Assembly: GCF_016765775.1 (NCBI RefSeq)
Contig: NZ_JAESVN010000003.1
Location: 434,001 to 498,000, forward strand
Length of the DNA: 64,000 bases
From: Szabonella alba
GTDB lineage: Bacteria; Pseudomonadota; Alphaproteobacteria; Rhodobacterales; Rhodobacteraceae
Reading direction: 5' to 3'
The stretch's first letter is position 1, and the number at the start of each line of letters is the position of its first letter. The notes below the pieces were generated by a model. That model made no database searches, was not told the origin of the DNA, and saw nothing but the letters and a program-made list of their open reading frames with translations. The translations under genes and the position numbers were made by a program. Of this stretch, positions 1 through 9,101 are shown piece by piece.

Positions 1-69
1 CATCCCAGGAATGCGGCATCGGTTATTCCGTAACACCGGGGCAGCACAGGGTCTGCCGTAAATGAATTT

Positions 70-95
70 CGGGCGGATGCCGTGGCATCCGCCCG
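70..95. terminator. Hairpin downstream of gyrA
   Basis: Positions 70-81 pair perfectly with 84-95 (12 bp, arm CGGGCGGATGCC). The stem lies 40 bases beyond the gyrA stop on the side where gyrA transcription ends. There is no long U run, so this may be a hairpin that stops or stabilises the 3' end rather than a textbook intrinsic terminator. The rest of 1-134 holds no gene I can support. Confidence 0.65.
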
Positions 96-134
96 CCAAT
101 GTGGGGCAACGCAAGAGGTCGGTTCCGGTTCCCG

Positions 135-2855
135 TCAGGTCGGATCGCCCTGTTCGGCAACCCGCGCGACCGAGACAACTTGCTCTCCAGCCGTCACGTT
201 GAAGACGCGCACCCCGCCCGCCGAACGCGAACGGAAGCTGATCTGATCGACCGGAACCCGGATCGACTGACCGGTTGAGGTGGCCAGCATGATCTGATCG
301 GACATCTCGACCGGGAATGAGGCCACAAGCCGCCCGCCCCGCATCGCCTTGTCCATGGCCGTGACGCCCATGCCGCCGCGCCCGCGCACCGGATAGCCAT
401 GGCTTGACGACAGCTTGCCCGCCCCGCCGGTGGTGATGGTCAGGATCAGATCCTCGGATGCCGACATTTCGGCATAGCGTTCGGGCGAAAGCTGCCCGCT
501 GGCCACGCCGTCCTCTTCCTCGTCGCTTTCGGCCTCATCCTCGGTCACGCCTGCCATCAGGCGGCGCTGTTTCAGATAGGCCACGCGTTCCTCGGGGCTG
601 GCCTCGAAATGCCGGATGATCGACATCGAGACCACCTTGTCCCCTGTTGCCAGACGGATGCCCCGCACCCCGGTTGAGCCGCGCGACTTGAAGACGCGGA
701 TTTCCGTGGTGGAAAAGCGGATCGCCCGGCCAAGTTCGGTGACCAGCATCACATCGTCATTCTCATCCGCGATGGCGGCATTCACAAGCGTCACGCCTTC
801 CGGCAGCCGCATCGCGATCTTGCCGTTGCGCATGACATTGGTGAAATCCGACAGATCGTTCTGACGCACATCGCCATCCGAGGTTGCAAAGACGATCTGC
901 AGATTTTCCCAGTTTTCTTCGGGTTCATCCACCGGCATCAGTGCTGCGATGGTGATGCCGGACTGGATTGGCAGGACGTTGACCATGGCCTTGCCCCGGG
1001 CCGTGCGTCCCGCCAGCGGCAGACGCCATGTCTTGAGCTTGTAGACCATGCCATCGGTGGTGAAAAACAAAAGCCATGTATGGGTATTGGCAACGAACAG
1101 CGTGGTGACCACGTCATCCTCTTTCGTCGCCATCGAGGCCAGACCCTTGCCGCCCCGGTTCTGCTGGCGGAATTCGGCCAGCGGCGTACGCTTGATATAG
1201 CCTCCGCTCGTGATGGTGACGACCATATCCTCCCGCTCGATAAGGTCTTCATCCTCCATATCGCCGGCCCAGTCCACGATCTCGCTGCGGCGGGGCACGG
1301 CGAACAATTCGCGCACCTCGCGCAGCTCATCCGAGATGATGGCCATGATCCGGTCGCGCGAGGACAGGATATCAAGGTAATCCTTGATCTTCGCGGCCAG
1401 TTCTTCCAGCTCGTCTGTGACTTCCTTGACCCCAAGCTGCGTCAGGCGCTGCAGACGCAGTTCCAGAATGGCGCGGGCCTGTGTTTCGGACAGGTTGTAG
1501 GTTCCGTCCTCATTCATCTTGTGGGCCGGATCGTCGATCAGCAGGATGAAGGGCGCGATCTCGGCCGCAGGCCAGCGTCGCGTCATCAGCTTTTCGCGCG
1601 CCTCGGCCGCATCGGCACTGGCGCGGATCGTGCGCACGACCTCATCGACATTGGAAACGGCCACGGCCAGACCGCACAAAACATGGCTGCGTTCGCGCGC
1701 GCGGCGCAATTCATAGGCCGTGCGCCGGGCCACCACATCCTCACGGAAGGTGATGAAATGCGACAGGAAATCGCGCAGCGTCAGTTGTTCGGGCCGCCCG
1801 CCGTTCAGCGCCAGCATGTTGCAGCCGAACGAGGTCTGCATCGGTGTGAAGCGGAATAGCTGGTTCAGCACCACATCGGGCGTCGCGTCGCGCTTCAGTT
1901 CGATCACCACACGCACGCCGATCCGGTCGGATTCGTCGGCCACGCCGGAAATGCCCTCGATCCGCTTTTCGCGCACCATGTCGGCGATTTTCTCGATCAT
2001 CGAGGCCTTGTTCACCTGATAGGGGATCTCGTCGATGACGATGGCGAACCGGTCCTTGCGGATCTCCTCGACCCGGGTCTTTGACCGGATGATGACCGAG
2101 CCGCGTCCCTCCAGATAGGCCTTGCGCGCGCCCGAGCGGCCAAGGATCAGCGCCCCTGTGGGAAAGTCCGGCGCCGGGATGATCTCCATCAGCGCCTCGG
2201 TCGAGAGATCCGGATTCTCGATCAGCGCCAGCGTGCCGTCGATCACCTCACCCAGATTATGCGGCGGGATATTGGTCGCCATGCCGACCGCGATCCCGCC
2301 CGCGCCATTGACCAGCATATTCGGAAAGCGCGCAGGCAGAACCGTGGGTTCGCGATCCTTGCCGTCGTAATTGTCCTGAAAATCGACGGTTTCCTTGTCG
2401 ATATCGGCCAGAAGGAAGGCGGCGGGTTTGTCCATCCGCACCTCGGTATAGCGCATGGCGGCGGCGTTATCGCCATCCATGGACCCGAAATTCCCCTGCC
2501 CGTCCAACAGCTTGAGCGACATCGAGAAGGGCTGCGCCATGCGCACCAGCGCGTCATAGATCGCGGAATCCCCATGGGGGTGATATTTCCCCATCGTGTC
2601 ACCCACAGGGCGCGCAGATTTGCGGTAAGCCTTGTCATGGCTGTTACCGGATTCGTGCATCGCATAAAGGATACGCCGATGCACCGGTTTCAGACCATCG
2701 CGCAGATCGGGGATCGCGCGGGAGACGATCACGCTCATCGCGTAATCGAGATAGGCGGTCTTCATTTCCTCGGCGATTGAAACGGTCGGCCCGGAAAAGG
2801 CGGGGCGTTCGGGGGCCGGCCCTGCGTTATCAATGTCTTCCGGTGAGTCGGTCAC
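135..2855 (-). CDS. gyrA: DNA gyrase subunit A
   Basis: This is the 906-residue breakage-reunion subunit of gyrase, which with GyrB introduces negative supercoils. The catalytic tyrosine is Y136 in [11 protein letters not shown]. The quinolone-determining stretch reads [10 protein letters not shown] with S97 and D101, the susceptible-type residues at the positions equivalent to E. coli S83 and D87. The C-terminal beta-pinwheel carries a GyrA-box-like QQNRGGKG. An acidic insertion ([12 protein letters not shown]) sits in the C-terminal domain, as is common in alphaproteobacteria. The start is GTG at 2855, because the next in-frame ATG is inside the conserved core. The gene is last in a minus-strand run but separated by 101 bases from the metallophosphoesterase, so it probably has its own promoter. 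Confidence 0.98.
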   Translation of the reverse strand: MTDSPEDIDNAGPAPERPAFSGPTVSIAEEMKTAYLDYAMSVIVSRAIPDLRDGLKPVHRRILYAMHESGNSHDKAYRKSARPVGDTMGKYHPHGDSAIYDALVRMAQPFSMSLKLLDGQGNFGSMDGDNAAAMRYTEVRMDKPAAFLLADIDKETVDFQDNYDGKDREPTVLPARFPNMLVNGAGGIAVGMATNIPPHNLGEVIDGTLALIENPDLSTEALMEIIPAPDFPTGALILGRSGARKAYLEGRGSVIIRSKTRVEEIRKDRFAIVIDEIPYQVNKASMIEKIADMVREKRIEGISGVADESDRIGVRVVIELKRDATPDVVLNQLFRFTPMQTSFGCNMLALNGGRPEQLTLRDFLSHFITFREDVVARRTAYELRRARERSHVLCGLAVAVSNVDEVVRTIRASADAAEAREKLMTRRWPAAEIAPFILLIDDPAHKMNEDGTYNLSETQARAILELRLQRLTQLGVKEVTDELEELAAKIKDYLDILSSRDRIMAIISDELREVRELFAVPRRSEIVDWAGDMEDEDLIEREDMVVTITSGGYIKRTPLAEFRQQNRGGKGLASMATKEDDVVTTLFVANTHTWLLFFTTDGMVYKLKTWRLPLAGRTARGKAMVNVLPIQSGITIAALMPVDEPEENWENLQIVFATSDGDVRQNDLSDFTNVMRNGKIAMRLPEGVTLVNAAIADENDDVMLVTELGRAIRFSTTEIRVFKSRGSTGVRGIRLATGDKVVSMSIIRHFEASPEERVAYLKQRRLMAGVTEDEAESDEEEDGVASGQLSPERYAEMSASEDLILTITTGGAGKLSSSHGYPVRGRGGMGVTAMDKAMRGGRLVASFPVEMSDQIMLATSTGQSIRVPVDQISFRSRSAGGVRVFNVTAGEQVVSVARVAEQGDPT

Positions 2856-2956
2856 GGCACTGCACTTTCTGCTTCCGGGGCGCTGGTCGGGCCCGATATC
2901 TAGTTGCCCGGACTATAGACCAAGCAAGATGGGGGGTGCAATGGCGACAGGTCCTG

Positions 2957-3781
2957 TCAGGGGAATCCGGCCCGCGGCACGGCGGGCAGATCGTCGCGCG
3001 GCGGCAACGCCAGCAAGGCGGGATGGGTGAAGAACTGCCCGTCGGCGCGGCGGTGATGCATCCACCAGACGAATGGCCCGTCGGTCAGCGGCGGCTCGTC
3101 CTCCCCGTCAAAGCCGAAGGCATATTGAAAGGCCGGACTGCCCGCCACGGCGGCATACCCACCTGCCCATAGGCCGTGAAAGGCCTGATGCACATGCCCG
3201 CAAAGCAGTCGTACCGGCACCGGACTGGCGCGCAGGATGGCCTCAAGCCGCGCGCCACCCTGGCGCAGGGCGCTGGCATCCCAATGGGCATTGCCCGAGG
3301 GAAAGGGCGGGTGGTGCAGCATCAGGAACACCGGATCGCGCCCCTGCTGCAGCCGCGCCTCGAACCAGTCCAGCTGATCGTCCCCAAGCGCGCCTTCCAC
3401 CTTGCCGGGGATCAGGCTGTCCAGTCCGATCACCCGCAGCCCGTCAAAGCCCATCTCAAAGCGCAGATCGGTCGGGCCGTAGGGAATATCGGCGCCAAAG
3501 GCCGCGCGCATCTCGTTCCGCCGGTCGTGATTGCCGGGCACGACCAGCACCGGCATCGTCAGGGGCGCAAGGATGTCGCGCGCCAGCGCATAATCGGCCG
3601 CCGAACCGCCATCGGCCAGATCACCGGTGATCAGCACCAGATCAGGCCGCTGCAAGCGCGACATCAGGTCCACCACCACCAACCGTGCGATGGCTGCCGC
3701 GTCGCGGCGCACGGGCGCGGTTTCGGGCGGCCCGGCAGAGATGTGAAAATCCGACAGATGGGCAATCAGCATCCGCGTCAC
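2957..3781 (-). CDS. Metallophosphoesterase (cyclic-nucleotide/glycerophosphodiester phosphodiesterase type)
   Basis: A 274-residue calcineurin-like phosphoesterase without a signal peptide, so probably cytoplasmic. The metal ligands are all visible in order: HLSDFH near residue 8, GDLADGG, GNHDRR, HHPPF and GHVHQAF. This pattern is that of the CpdA/GpdQ class, which hydrolyses cyclic nucleotides or glycerophosphodiesters; the substrate cannot be told from sequence. The GTG start at 3781 overlaps the upstream permease stop as GTGA, which points to translational coupling; an ATG three codons later (3772) is the alternative. As last gene of an ABC importer operon it may cleave what the importer brings in (inference). 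Confidence 0.88.
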   Translation of the reverse strand: MTRMLIAHLSDFHISAGPPETAPVRRDAAAIARLVVVDLMSRLQRPDLVLITGDLADGGSAADYALARDILAPLTMPVLVVPGNHDRRNEMRAAFGADIPYGPTDLRFEMGFDGLRVIGLDSLIPGKVEGALGDDQLDWFEARLQQGRDPVFLMLHHPPFPSGNAHWDASALRQGGARLEAILRASPVPVRLLCGHVHQAFHGLWAGGYAAVAGSPAFQYAFGFDGEDEPPLTDGPFVWWMHHRRADGQFFTHPALLALPPRDDLPAVPRAGFP

Positions 3782-4614
3782 CTTCCGATCCGCGACAGGA
3801 CATCGGCCTTCAGGAACCGCTCGATCACCAGCATGAAACCGACCGAGGGGATCAGCAGGATCAGCGCGGTGATCGCGGCAATCTGGTAATTCCCGCCCAT
3901 CGAGGCGTTGAACATCAGGATCGGCAGGGTCGAGATATCGGGCGTGCCGACAAAGAACGTGCCGGTGAATTCATCGATGCTGTCCAGAAAGACGAAGATA
4001 GAGGCCGCGACCAGCCCCGGAAAGGCCTGCGGCAGAGTGATGTCGCGAAAGGTCCACAAGGGGCCCGCGCCAAGATTGCGCGCGGCCTCCTCCATCGAGC
4101 GGTCCACGGCGGCAAAGGCGGCTGTCGCGATCCAGACCGCATAGACCAGCCCCGGCAGCGAATGCACCAGAACCACACCGAAATAGGTGCCGTTCAGCCC
4201 CATGCCGTAAAACATCCGCGCGATATTGACGAAGATCGGCAGGCTGGGAAAGGCCTGCGGCAAGAGAAACAGCAGCATGATGACCGATCGCAGCGGCAAG
4301 GCCAGCCGCGCCAGCGCATAGCCCGCAGGCACTGCCAGCACCATCGAGAGCAGAACCGTCGAAAGCGCGATCCAGACCGAGGCGAAAAGAGAATCCCATG
4401 CCCCCGCCCGGGGGCGGAACACCCGGTGCCAGAAATCGAACCCGTATTCGGTGGGATAGCGCGCCGGAAAGAACCATTTTTCCGCAAAGGCCCAAAGCAG
4501 CAGATTGCCCAGCGGCCCGAAGACCGCAAAGGCGCAAAGCCCGATCATCAATGCGGGCAGCAGATGCCCCGGCAGACGGCGCAGCGCGCCCGTGAAGGCG
4601 GCGGGGGTGGTCAT
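3778..4614 (-). CDS. ABC transporter permease (second inner-membrane subunit)
   Basis: A 278-residue permease of the binding-protein-dependent importer family with about six membrane segments. The cytoplasmic EAA loop that docks on the ATPase reads EEAARNLGAGPLWTFRDITL. The start is the ATG at 4614 because it overlaps the stop of the preceding permease as ATGA; the open frame further upstream is out-of-frame translation of that gene. It forms the membrane channel with the 4611-5489 product. Its own stop overlaps the GTG of the metallophosphoesterase. The substrate is not deducible from this subunit. Confidence 0.92.
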   Translation of the reverse strand: MTTPAAFTGALRRLPGHLLPALMIGLCAFAVFGPLGNLLLWAFAEKWFFPARYPTEYGFDFWHRVFRPRAGAWDSLFASVWIALSTVLLSMVLAVPAGYALARLALPLRSVIMLLFLLPQAFPSLPIFVNIARMFYGMGLNGTYFGVVLVHSLPGLVYAVWIATAAFAAVDRSMEEAARNLGAGPLWTFRDITLPQAFPGLVAASIFVFLDSIDEFTGTFFVGTPDISTLPILMFNASMGGNYQIAAITALILLIPSVGFMLVIERFLKADVLSRIGR

Positions 4615-5489
4615 CGTTCCGACTCCCGTCGCTGGGCCATGGTCATGCGCAGATAGGCAAATGCCGCAAGGGCGGTGAGGATATAGGAAAACAGGCCCAG
4701 CGCATTGGCGACCGGATAATCGCCATAATAAGTCACGCGATGCGCCATCATCGCGGTCATCATTGTCGGATTGCCCGCAATCAGCATCATCGGCACCGAC
4801 AGGACCGACATGATGGTGACCAGCGACAGAATCAGCCCGACCAGCAGCGTGCCCCTGACCTGCGGCAACAGGATCTGGATCAGACAGCGCAACCGCCCTG
4901 CCCCCATATTCCGCGCGGCCTCGATGGTGGAGCGGTCGACCGAGGCCATGGCCCCGGCCAGAAGCAGTGTCACGAAAGGCACCTGTTTCCACGCGAAGGT
5001 CAGGACCAGCCCGCGCCAGTCCAGCAGGCTTTGCGCCATGGCCGGATCCATCAGCCCGCTGTCGATCAGCAGAGAGTTAAACAACCCGTTGCGCGCAAGG
5101 AAACTGCGCGCGGTCTGGCCCGCCACGATGAAGGGAATGAACAAGGGCCAGCGATACAGCCAGCGCAGCGCCGCCACCGCCCAGGGCGTGGCCCCGAGTG
5201 TCAGATAGCCCGCAATCGCGATGGACAGAACGGCTATCAGCGCCAGCGAGGACAGTGCCACGAAGATCGTGAACAGCACATCCCGCCCGTAAAGCTCTGC
5301 CGCAACGCGCAGATGCGCGGTGGTGAACCCGCCTTCGGCATCGACAAAGGCAAAGACCACCGACCGGACAAGCGGCAGGACATACAGAAAGCCGATGGCC
5401 AGCAGCGCAGGGGCCACCAGCATCAGGCCGGGAAGCAGGGCCCGGAACGGGCCGGGCGCCTTGGGCGCTGCGGTGCGGGATAGGGTCAT
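4611..5489 (-). CDS. ABC transporter permease (first inner-membrane subunit)
   Basis: A 292-residue permease with six or so hydrophobic segments and the EAA motif EAARNMGAGRLRCLIQILL. I take the ATG at 5489, which gives an N-terminus leading straight into the first membrane helix (about residues 16-38). The longer open frame begins with a polar stretch that reads like noncoding sequence. It partners the 3778-4614 permease; the two genes overlap by four bases. The arrangement (ATPase, binding protein, permease, permease) resembles importers for iron, polyamines, phosphonates or related small solutes. Confidence 0.92.
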   Translation of the reverse strand: MTLSRTAAPKAPGPFRALLPGLMLVAPALLAIGFLYVLPLVRSVVFAFVDAEGGFTTAHLRVAAELYGRDVLFTIFVALSSLALIAVLSIAIAGYLTLGATPWAVAALRWLYRWPLFIPFIVAGQTARSFLARNGLFNSLLIDSGLMDPAMAQSLLDWRGLVLTFAWKQVPFVTLLLAGAMASVDRSTIEAARNMGAGRLRCLIQILLPQVRGTLLVGLILSLVTIMSVLSVPMMLIAGNPTMMTAMMAHRVTYYGDYPVANALGLFSYILTALAAFAYLRMTMAQRRESER

Positions 5490-5571
5490 GGCGCCCTCGG
5501 GTCGGATGGCAATGACGGCAGAGGCGCGGAGGGTATCCCCCGCGCCCCGGCCCCGGTTTTCAGGGTCGCGA

Positions 5572-6702
5572 TCAGTTCGCAACCTCACGTTCATAGGATT
5601 CGAGGATGGCGCGGAAGTAGTCTGCCTGCGGCATCGACATGCCGCGTTCGGCCAGCAACTCGGGCGTCACATCAGTGAACAGCGCCCCCCATTCCGCTTC
5701 GGTCAGATTCTCGCGCACCGCATTGGCGTCGATCCCCGGAAGCCAGTTGAAGCGCCGCACGATGCCTTCTGCCTGCACCTCGGGTGAACTCGCCATCTCA
5801 ATGAACTTTACCGCCAGATCGGCCTCGGCCGCCTTTTCCGGCACGACGTAATACATCGGCTGACCGGGCATGCCGGGGGCGGGGATCAGCAGTTTCAGAT
5901 CGGGGTTCAGCCGCCCGTCCGCCACCCATGTATAGAACATGTCCATCCAGACCGGCCCCATTGCGATCTCACCACGATTGAGCGCATCCAGCGTTCCGGC
6001 ATTGCCCGGGGTGATCGTGACATTGGCGTTGAAGGCTTTCAGCCCTTCCAGCGCCGGGGTCCATTGCGCGGGGGCATCCGCCTCATAGGGGCCGTTGCGC
6101 AACTGCTCGGCCATGTCGGAAAACGCATACATCCAGCCAAAGACAAAACCCACGCCCGCCATGCCGCCGGTGATGCCGTTATAGCCGAACTGCCCCGGAT
6201 TGGCGGCGGCCCAGTCCACCAGATCCGCATAGCTTTGCGGCGGTTCGGTCACCAGCGCGGGATTATAGGCAAGGGCGATCTGGCTTTGGAACATCGGGAT
6301 CACATAGCCCGCCACATCGACCCCCAGCGCGCTTTCGGCATTGGCCGCCGTCACCAGATCCGACGTTGCCGCCCGGTCGCGATAGGACTGCAGCAGTCCT
6401 TCGGCCACCAACTGTCCCGCCATGCGCTGATGCACGACCCCGACATCGACATCCCATGTGTCGGCCTCCTTCTGCGCGGCCAGCTTTTCATAAAGCGCCT
6501 GACTGCCGCCATCACCGGGGCCGGTGCCCAGCGCGCGCACGGTCACGCCGGGATTGGCGGCCTCGAATTTCGGGCCCAGATAATCGTTGATGTAATCCAC
6601 CATATTCGTGTCACCCGCCGTGACCACATTCAGGGTCTGGGCGGTGGCAGGCAGGGCAAGGGCTGTGGCAAGCACGGCACCAAGGGCGAAAGAGGGTTTC
6701 AT
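5572..6702 (-). CDS. Extracellular solute-binding protein of ABC importer
   Basis: A 376-residue periplasmic receptor. The ATG at 6702 gives a clear signal peptide (MKPSFALGAVLATALALPATA, predicted cut after ATA about residue 21, then QTLNVV). The mature part has the two-lobe fold features of family 1 binding proteins, including a late MPQADYF segment and an early DTNMVDYINDYLGP segment. It follows the ATPase gene by 25 bases and precedes the permeases by 82. I cannot name the ligand. The company of a phosphodiesterase suggests an organophosphate, but this is inference. Confidence 0.9.
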   Translation of the reverse strand: MKPSFALGAVLATALALPATAQTLNVVTAGDTNMVDYINDYLGPKFEAANPGVTVRALGTGPGDGGSQALYEKLAAQKEADTWDVDVGVVHQRMAGQLVAEGLLQSYRDRAATSDLVTAANAESALGVDVAGYVIPMFQSQIALAYNPALVTEPPQSYADLVDWAAANPGQFGYNGITGGMAGVGFVFGWMYAFSDMAEQLRNGPYEADAPAQWTPALEGLKAFNANVTITPGNAGTLDALNRGEIAMGPVWMDMFYTWVADGRLNPDLKLLIPAPGMPGQPMYYVVPEKAAEADLAVKFIEMASSPEVQAEGIVRRFNWLPGIDANAVRENLTEAEWGALFTDVTPELLAERGMSMPQADYFRAILESYEREVAN

Positions 6703-6727
6703 GGACAGGTCTCCACTTTGGGTTGGA

Positions 6728-7792
6728 TCAATGGGACAGGAGTTCAGGGGACGGACGCGCCGTCGCCCCGCTATCAGGCCGGGTTTCACGGGGCAGCAGC
6801 CTGTGGTCAGTGCCGAAACCCATCAGGGCGGCGGCAGGAACGGTGACGCAGACCTCGGTCTGCAGCGCGACGGGCAAGCCTGAGACCGCGGCGATGACCT
6901 CATCGCCCGCAGCGATCTGCAGGTGATAGCCGCCCCCGGCATAGGCGCAGTCCAGCACCCTGCCCCGGCGGTTCAGCGCACCCGTTCCGGGGGCCCCGGC
7001 CAGCCGGGCATCGCCACTGCGAAAGCCGATGGTCGCGGCTGCGACCGGATCTTCGGGACGCCCCGCCAGCAGATTGTCGACGCCCAGAAAGCGCCCGGCC
7101 TCCAGATCGGCGGGACGGGAATAAAGCTCTTCCGGCGGGGCGACCTGAACGATCCGGCCCGCACGCATCAGCACGATCGTATCGGCCATCGACAGCGCCT
7201 CTTCCTGATCATGGGTGACCATGATCGTGGTGATGCCCAGTTTCTGCTGCAGCCGCCGCAATTCACCGCGCAGGTTGCGCCGGATCGCGGCATCCAGATT
7301 GGACAGCGGCTCATCCAGCAGCAGGATCGGCGGATCGACGATCAGCGCGCGACCCAGCGCCACCCGCTGGCGCTGCCCGCCCGAAAGGCTGGTCACCCGG
7401 CGCGGCCCGAAGCCCGGAAGGTCCAGGAGTTCGAGGATCCGTTCGGCCCGCGCCTCGCGCTCGGCCCGGGCGATGCCGCGCAGTTTCAGCGGATAGGTCA
7501 GATTGCCCGCCACCGTCATATGCGGCCAGAGCGCATAGGACTGGAACACCATCGCCGTTTCGCGCTTTTCCGGCGGCAGGGCCGCAATGGACCGCGCCCC
7601 GATGCGGATATCCCCGGAACTGGGCGGCGCAAATCCGGCAATGGCGCGCAACAGCGTGGTCTTGCCACAGCCCGACGGCCCCAGCAGGCAGGTGAAGCTT
7701 CCCGCCTGCACATCCAGCGACAGATCTTCCAGAATATTTGCCCCGCCAAGCCGGATCGACAGCCCTTGCAGCGCCAGCGCCTCGACTCCCAT
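6728..7792 (-). CDS. ABC transporter ATP-binding protein (FbpC/PotA type)
   Basis: A 354-residue importer ATPase with every nucleotide-binding motif: Walker A GPSGCGKTT, signature LSGGQRQR, Walker B LLLDEPLSNLDA and switch TIMVTHDQEEA. A TOBE-type regulatory domain occupies roughly residues 240-340. The start is the ATG at 7792, preceded by GGGGGAGGA, a strong ribosome binding site; the longer frame up to 7834 would run through the operator region. It is the first gene of the five-gene importer operon. Its leader contains a palindrome typical of LacI-family sites, so it is probably repressed by the divergent regulator. Confidence 0.93.
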   Translation of the reverse strand: MGVEALALQGLSIRLGGANILEDLSLDVQAGSFTCLLGPSGCGKTTLLRAIAGFAPPSSGDIRIGARSIAALPPEKRETAMVFQSYALWPHMTVAGNLTYPLKLRGIARAEREARAERILELLDLPGFGPRRVTSLSGGQRQRVALGRALIVDPPILLLDEPLSNLDAAIRRNLRGELRRLQQKLGITTIMVTHDQEEALSMADTIVLMRAGRIVQVAPPEELYSRPADLEAGRFLGVDNLLAGRPEDPVAAATIGFRSGDARLAGAPGTGALNRRGRVLDCAYAGGGYHLQIAAGDEVIAAVSGLPVALQTEVCVTVPAAALMGFGTDHRLLPRETRPDSGATARPSPELLSH

Positions 7793-7814
7793 ATCGTCCT
7801 CCCCCGACCTGGTT

Positions 7815-7830
7815 TTGCAAGCGTGTGCAA
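7815..7830. promoter_or_regulatory. Candidate LacI-family operator for the importer operon
   Basis: The 16-base site TTGCAAGCGTGTGCAA is a palindrome of form TTGCAnnCGnnTGCAA with the central CG characteristic of LacI/GalR operators. It lies 22 bases upstream of the ATPase start codon and downstream of a perfect TTGACA element on the minus strand, where bound repressor would block transcription. Binding by the adjacent regulator is inferred. Confidence 0.6.
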
Positions 7831-7856
7831 TCATGGTTCCTGACTCGCAGCCCTTC

Positions 7857-7862
7857 TGTCAA
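7857..7862 (-). promoter_or_regulatory. Likely -35 element of the importer promoter
   Basis: Reading the minus strand, 7862-7857 is a perfect TTGACA. Downstream hexamers at 17-19 base spacing (GAACCA, AACCAT, ACCATG) are poor -10 matches, so either the promoter is weak or needs help, or I have the wrong element. Confidence 0.35.
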
Positions 7863-7874
7863 GAATATTTAATG

Positions 7875-7916
7875 TTGAACTGTGACAGGCACATGACTAT
7901 TGTGAAAGCGCGTTCA
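7875..7916 (+). promoter_or_regulatory. Promoter and operator of the LacI-type regulator
   Basis: TTGAAC at 7875-7880 is followed after 17 bases by TATTGT at 7898-7903, a reasonable sigma-70-like promoter reading toward the regulator gene. A near-palindrome TGAAAGCGCGTTCA (7903-7916, 12 of 14 positions symmetric, central GCGC) starts on the last base of the -10 hexamer. That placement suits autorepression by the LacI-type protein. Confidence 0.5.
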
Positions 7917-7930
7917 ATAAGGGTTTGCCG

Positions 7931-8914
7931 ATGCGTGTAACGGCCGATGATGTGGCGGCAAGGGCCGGAGTCTCGCGCTCGGCGGTGTCGCGTGCCTTCA
8001 CCCCGGGCGCCAGCATCCAGCCCGAAAAGCGCGCGCATATCCGCGCTGTCGCCGATGAACTGGGCTATCGCCCCAATCTGATGGCGCGCGGGCTGACCGG
8101 GGGGGCGACAGGGCTGATCGCCGTGGTGGTCGGCACGATCTCGAACCCATATGAAAGCTGGTTTCTTGATGTTCTGTCGCAGCAGATCCGCGCGCTGGGG
8201 CTCTGGCCGCTGCTGGTTCCGGTCTCGCCGGGGCAGGAGATCGAACCTGCGCTGGACCATGCGCTGGATTATCAGGTCGATGGTGCGGTGATCGCGGCGG
8301 GATCGGTCAACCGCAAGCTGGCCGAACGCTGTTCGTCGCGTGGCGCGCCGATTGTCGTGGTGGGGCGCGTGCTGGAGGGGGGCGGTGCCGATTCGGTCTG
8401 CTGCGACAACCATGCCGGCATGGCGATGATCGCCGAACGGCTGGCGGCAACCGGGCGCAGCCGGATCGGCTGGATCGGCGGGCGGGATGAGACCTTTTCC
8501 AATGTCGAGCGGTTTAAGGGGCTGGAGGCGGCATTGGCGGCGCAGGGGCTGGCGCTGGTGGCCACGCGGCGCGGCGATTATTCGGTCGACAGCGGCATGG
8601 CGCAGGCGCTGGCCATGCTGACCGGCCCCGAACGCCCCGACGCGATTGTCTGCGGCAATGATGCCATGGCCATCGGCGCGATCTCCGCCGCGCGCAGGCT
8701 GGGCATCGCGGTGCCCGGGGCGCTGGCCGTGGCGGGGTTTGACGACATACCGGCGGCGGCATGGGAACCCTACAGCCTGACCACCGTGGCCAATCCGGTT
8801 GCCCGCACGGTGGAAGAGGCGTTGCGCCTTTTGGCCCGCCGCATTGCCGGTGAGGCGGGCTCGCCCGAGACGATCCGCATCGCGCCCGCCTTTCGCCAGC
8901 GCGCCAGCCTGTGA
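7931..8914 (+). CDS. LacI/GalR-family transcriptional regulator
   Basis: A 327-residue regulator. The N-terminal helix-turn-helix reads VTADDVAARAGVSRSAVSRAF, followed by the hinge helix region GYRPNLMARGL. The remainder is a periplasmic-binding-protein-like effector domain (about residues 60-325). The ATG at 7931 is chosen over a TTG two codons earlier. It is divergent from the importer operon across 138 bases holding two candidate operators, so it most likely represses that operon until a ligand, probably derived from the imported compound, binds. The effector cannot be read from sequence. Confidence 0.92.
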   Translation: MRVTADDVAARAGVSRSAVSRAFTPGASIQPEKRAHIRAVADELGYRPNLMARGLTGGATGLIAVVVGTISNPYESWFLDVLSQQIRALGLWPLLVPVSPGQEIEPALDHALDYQVDGAVIAAGSVNRKLAERCSSRGAPIVVVGRVLEGGGADSVCCDNHAGMAMIAERLAATGRSRIGWIGGRDETFSNVERFKGLEAALAAQGLALVATRRGDYSVDSGMAQALAMLTGPERPDAIVCGNDAMAIGAISAARRLGIAVPGALAVAGFDDIPAAAWEPYSLTTVANPVARTVEEALRLLARRIAGEAGSPETIRIAPAFRQRASL

Positions 8915-9101
8915 CCCCCACGCGCCCTCCCCGGACAGACGCGGACCGGACCGCACGGCAAGGCGCCTTTATTTCCGTCCTTGCTTGGGGCATGGGGGAT
9001 TGTTGCCCCCCGCGCGGCGTGGCAATTTGCGCGCAAGGCAGAGTCGGGACCGACAAGGCCCCACGACCCCATGTCCGCCCTGCCCCGAGACGCCCCCGAT
9101 C

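Noticed and set aside
7856-7888. Inverted pair CTGTCA/TGACAG in the regulator-importer leader
   Set aside because: Spacing of 21 bases without further symmetry; it overlaps the -35 element and is likely chance beside the two better palindromes.
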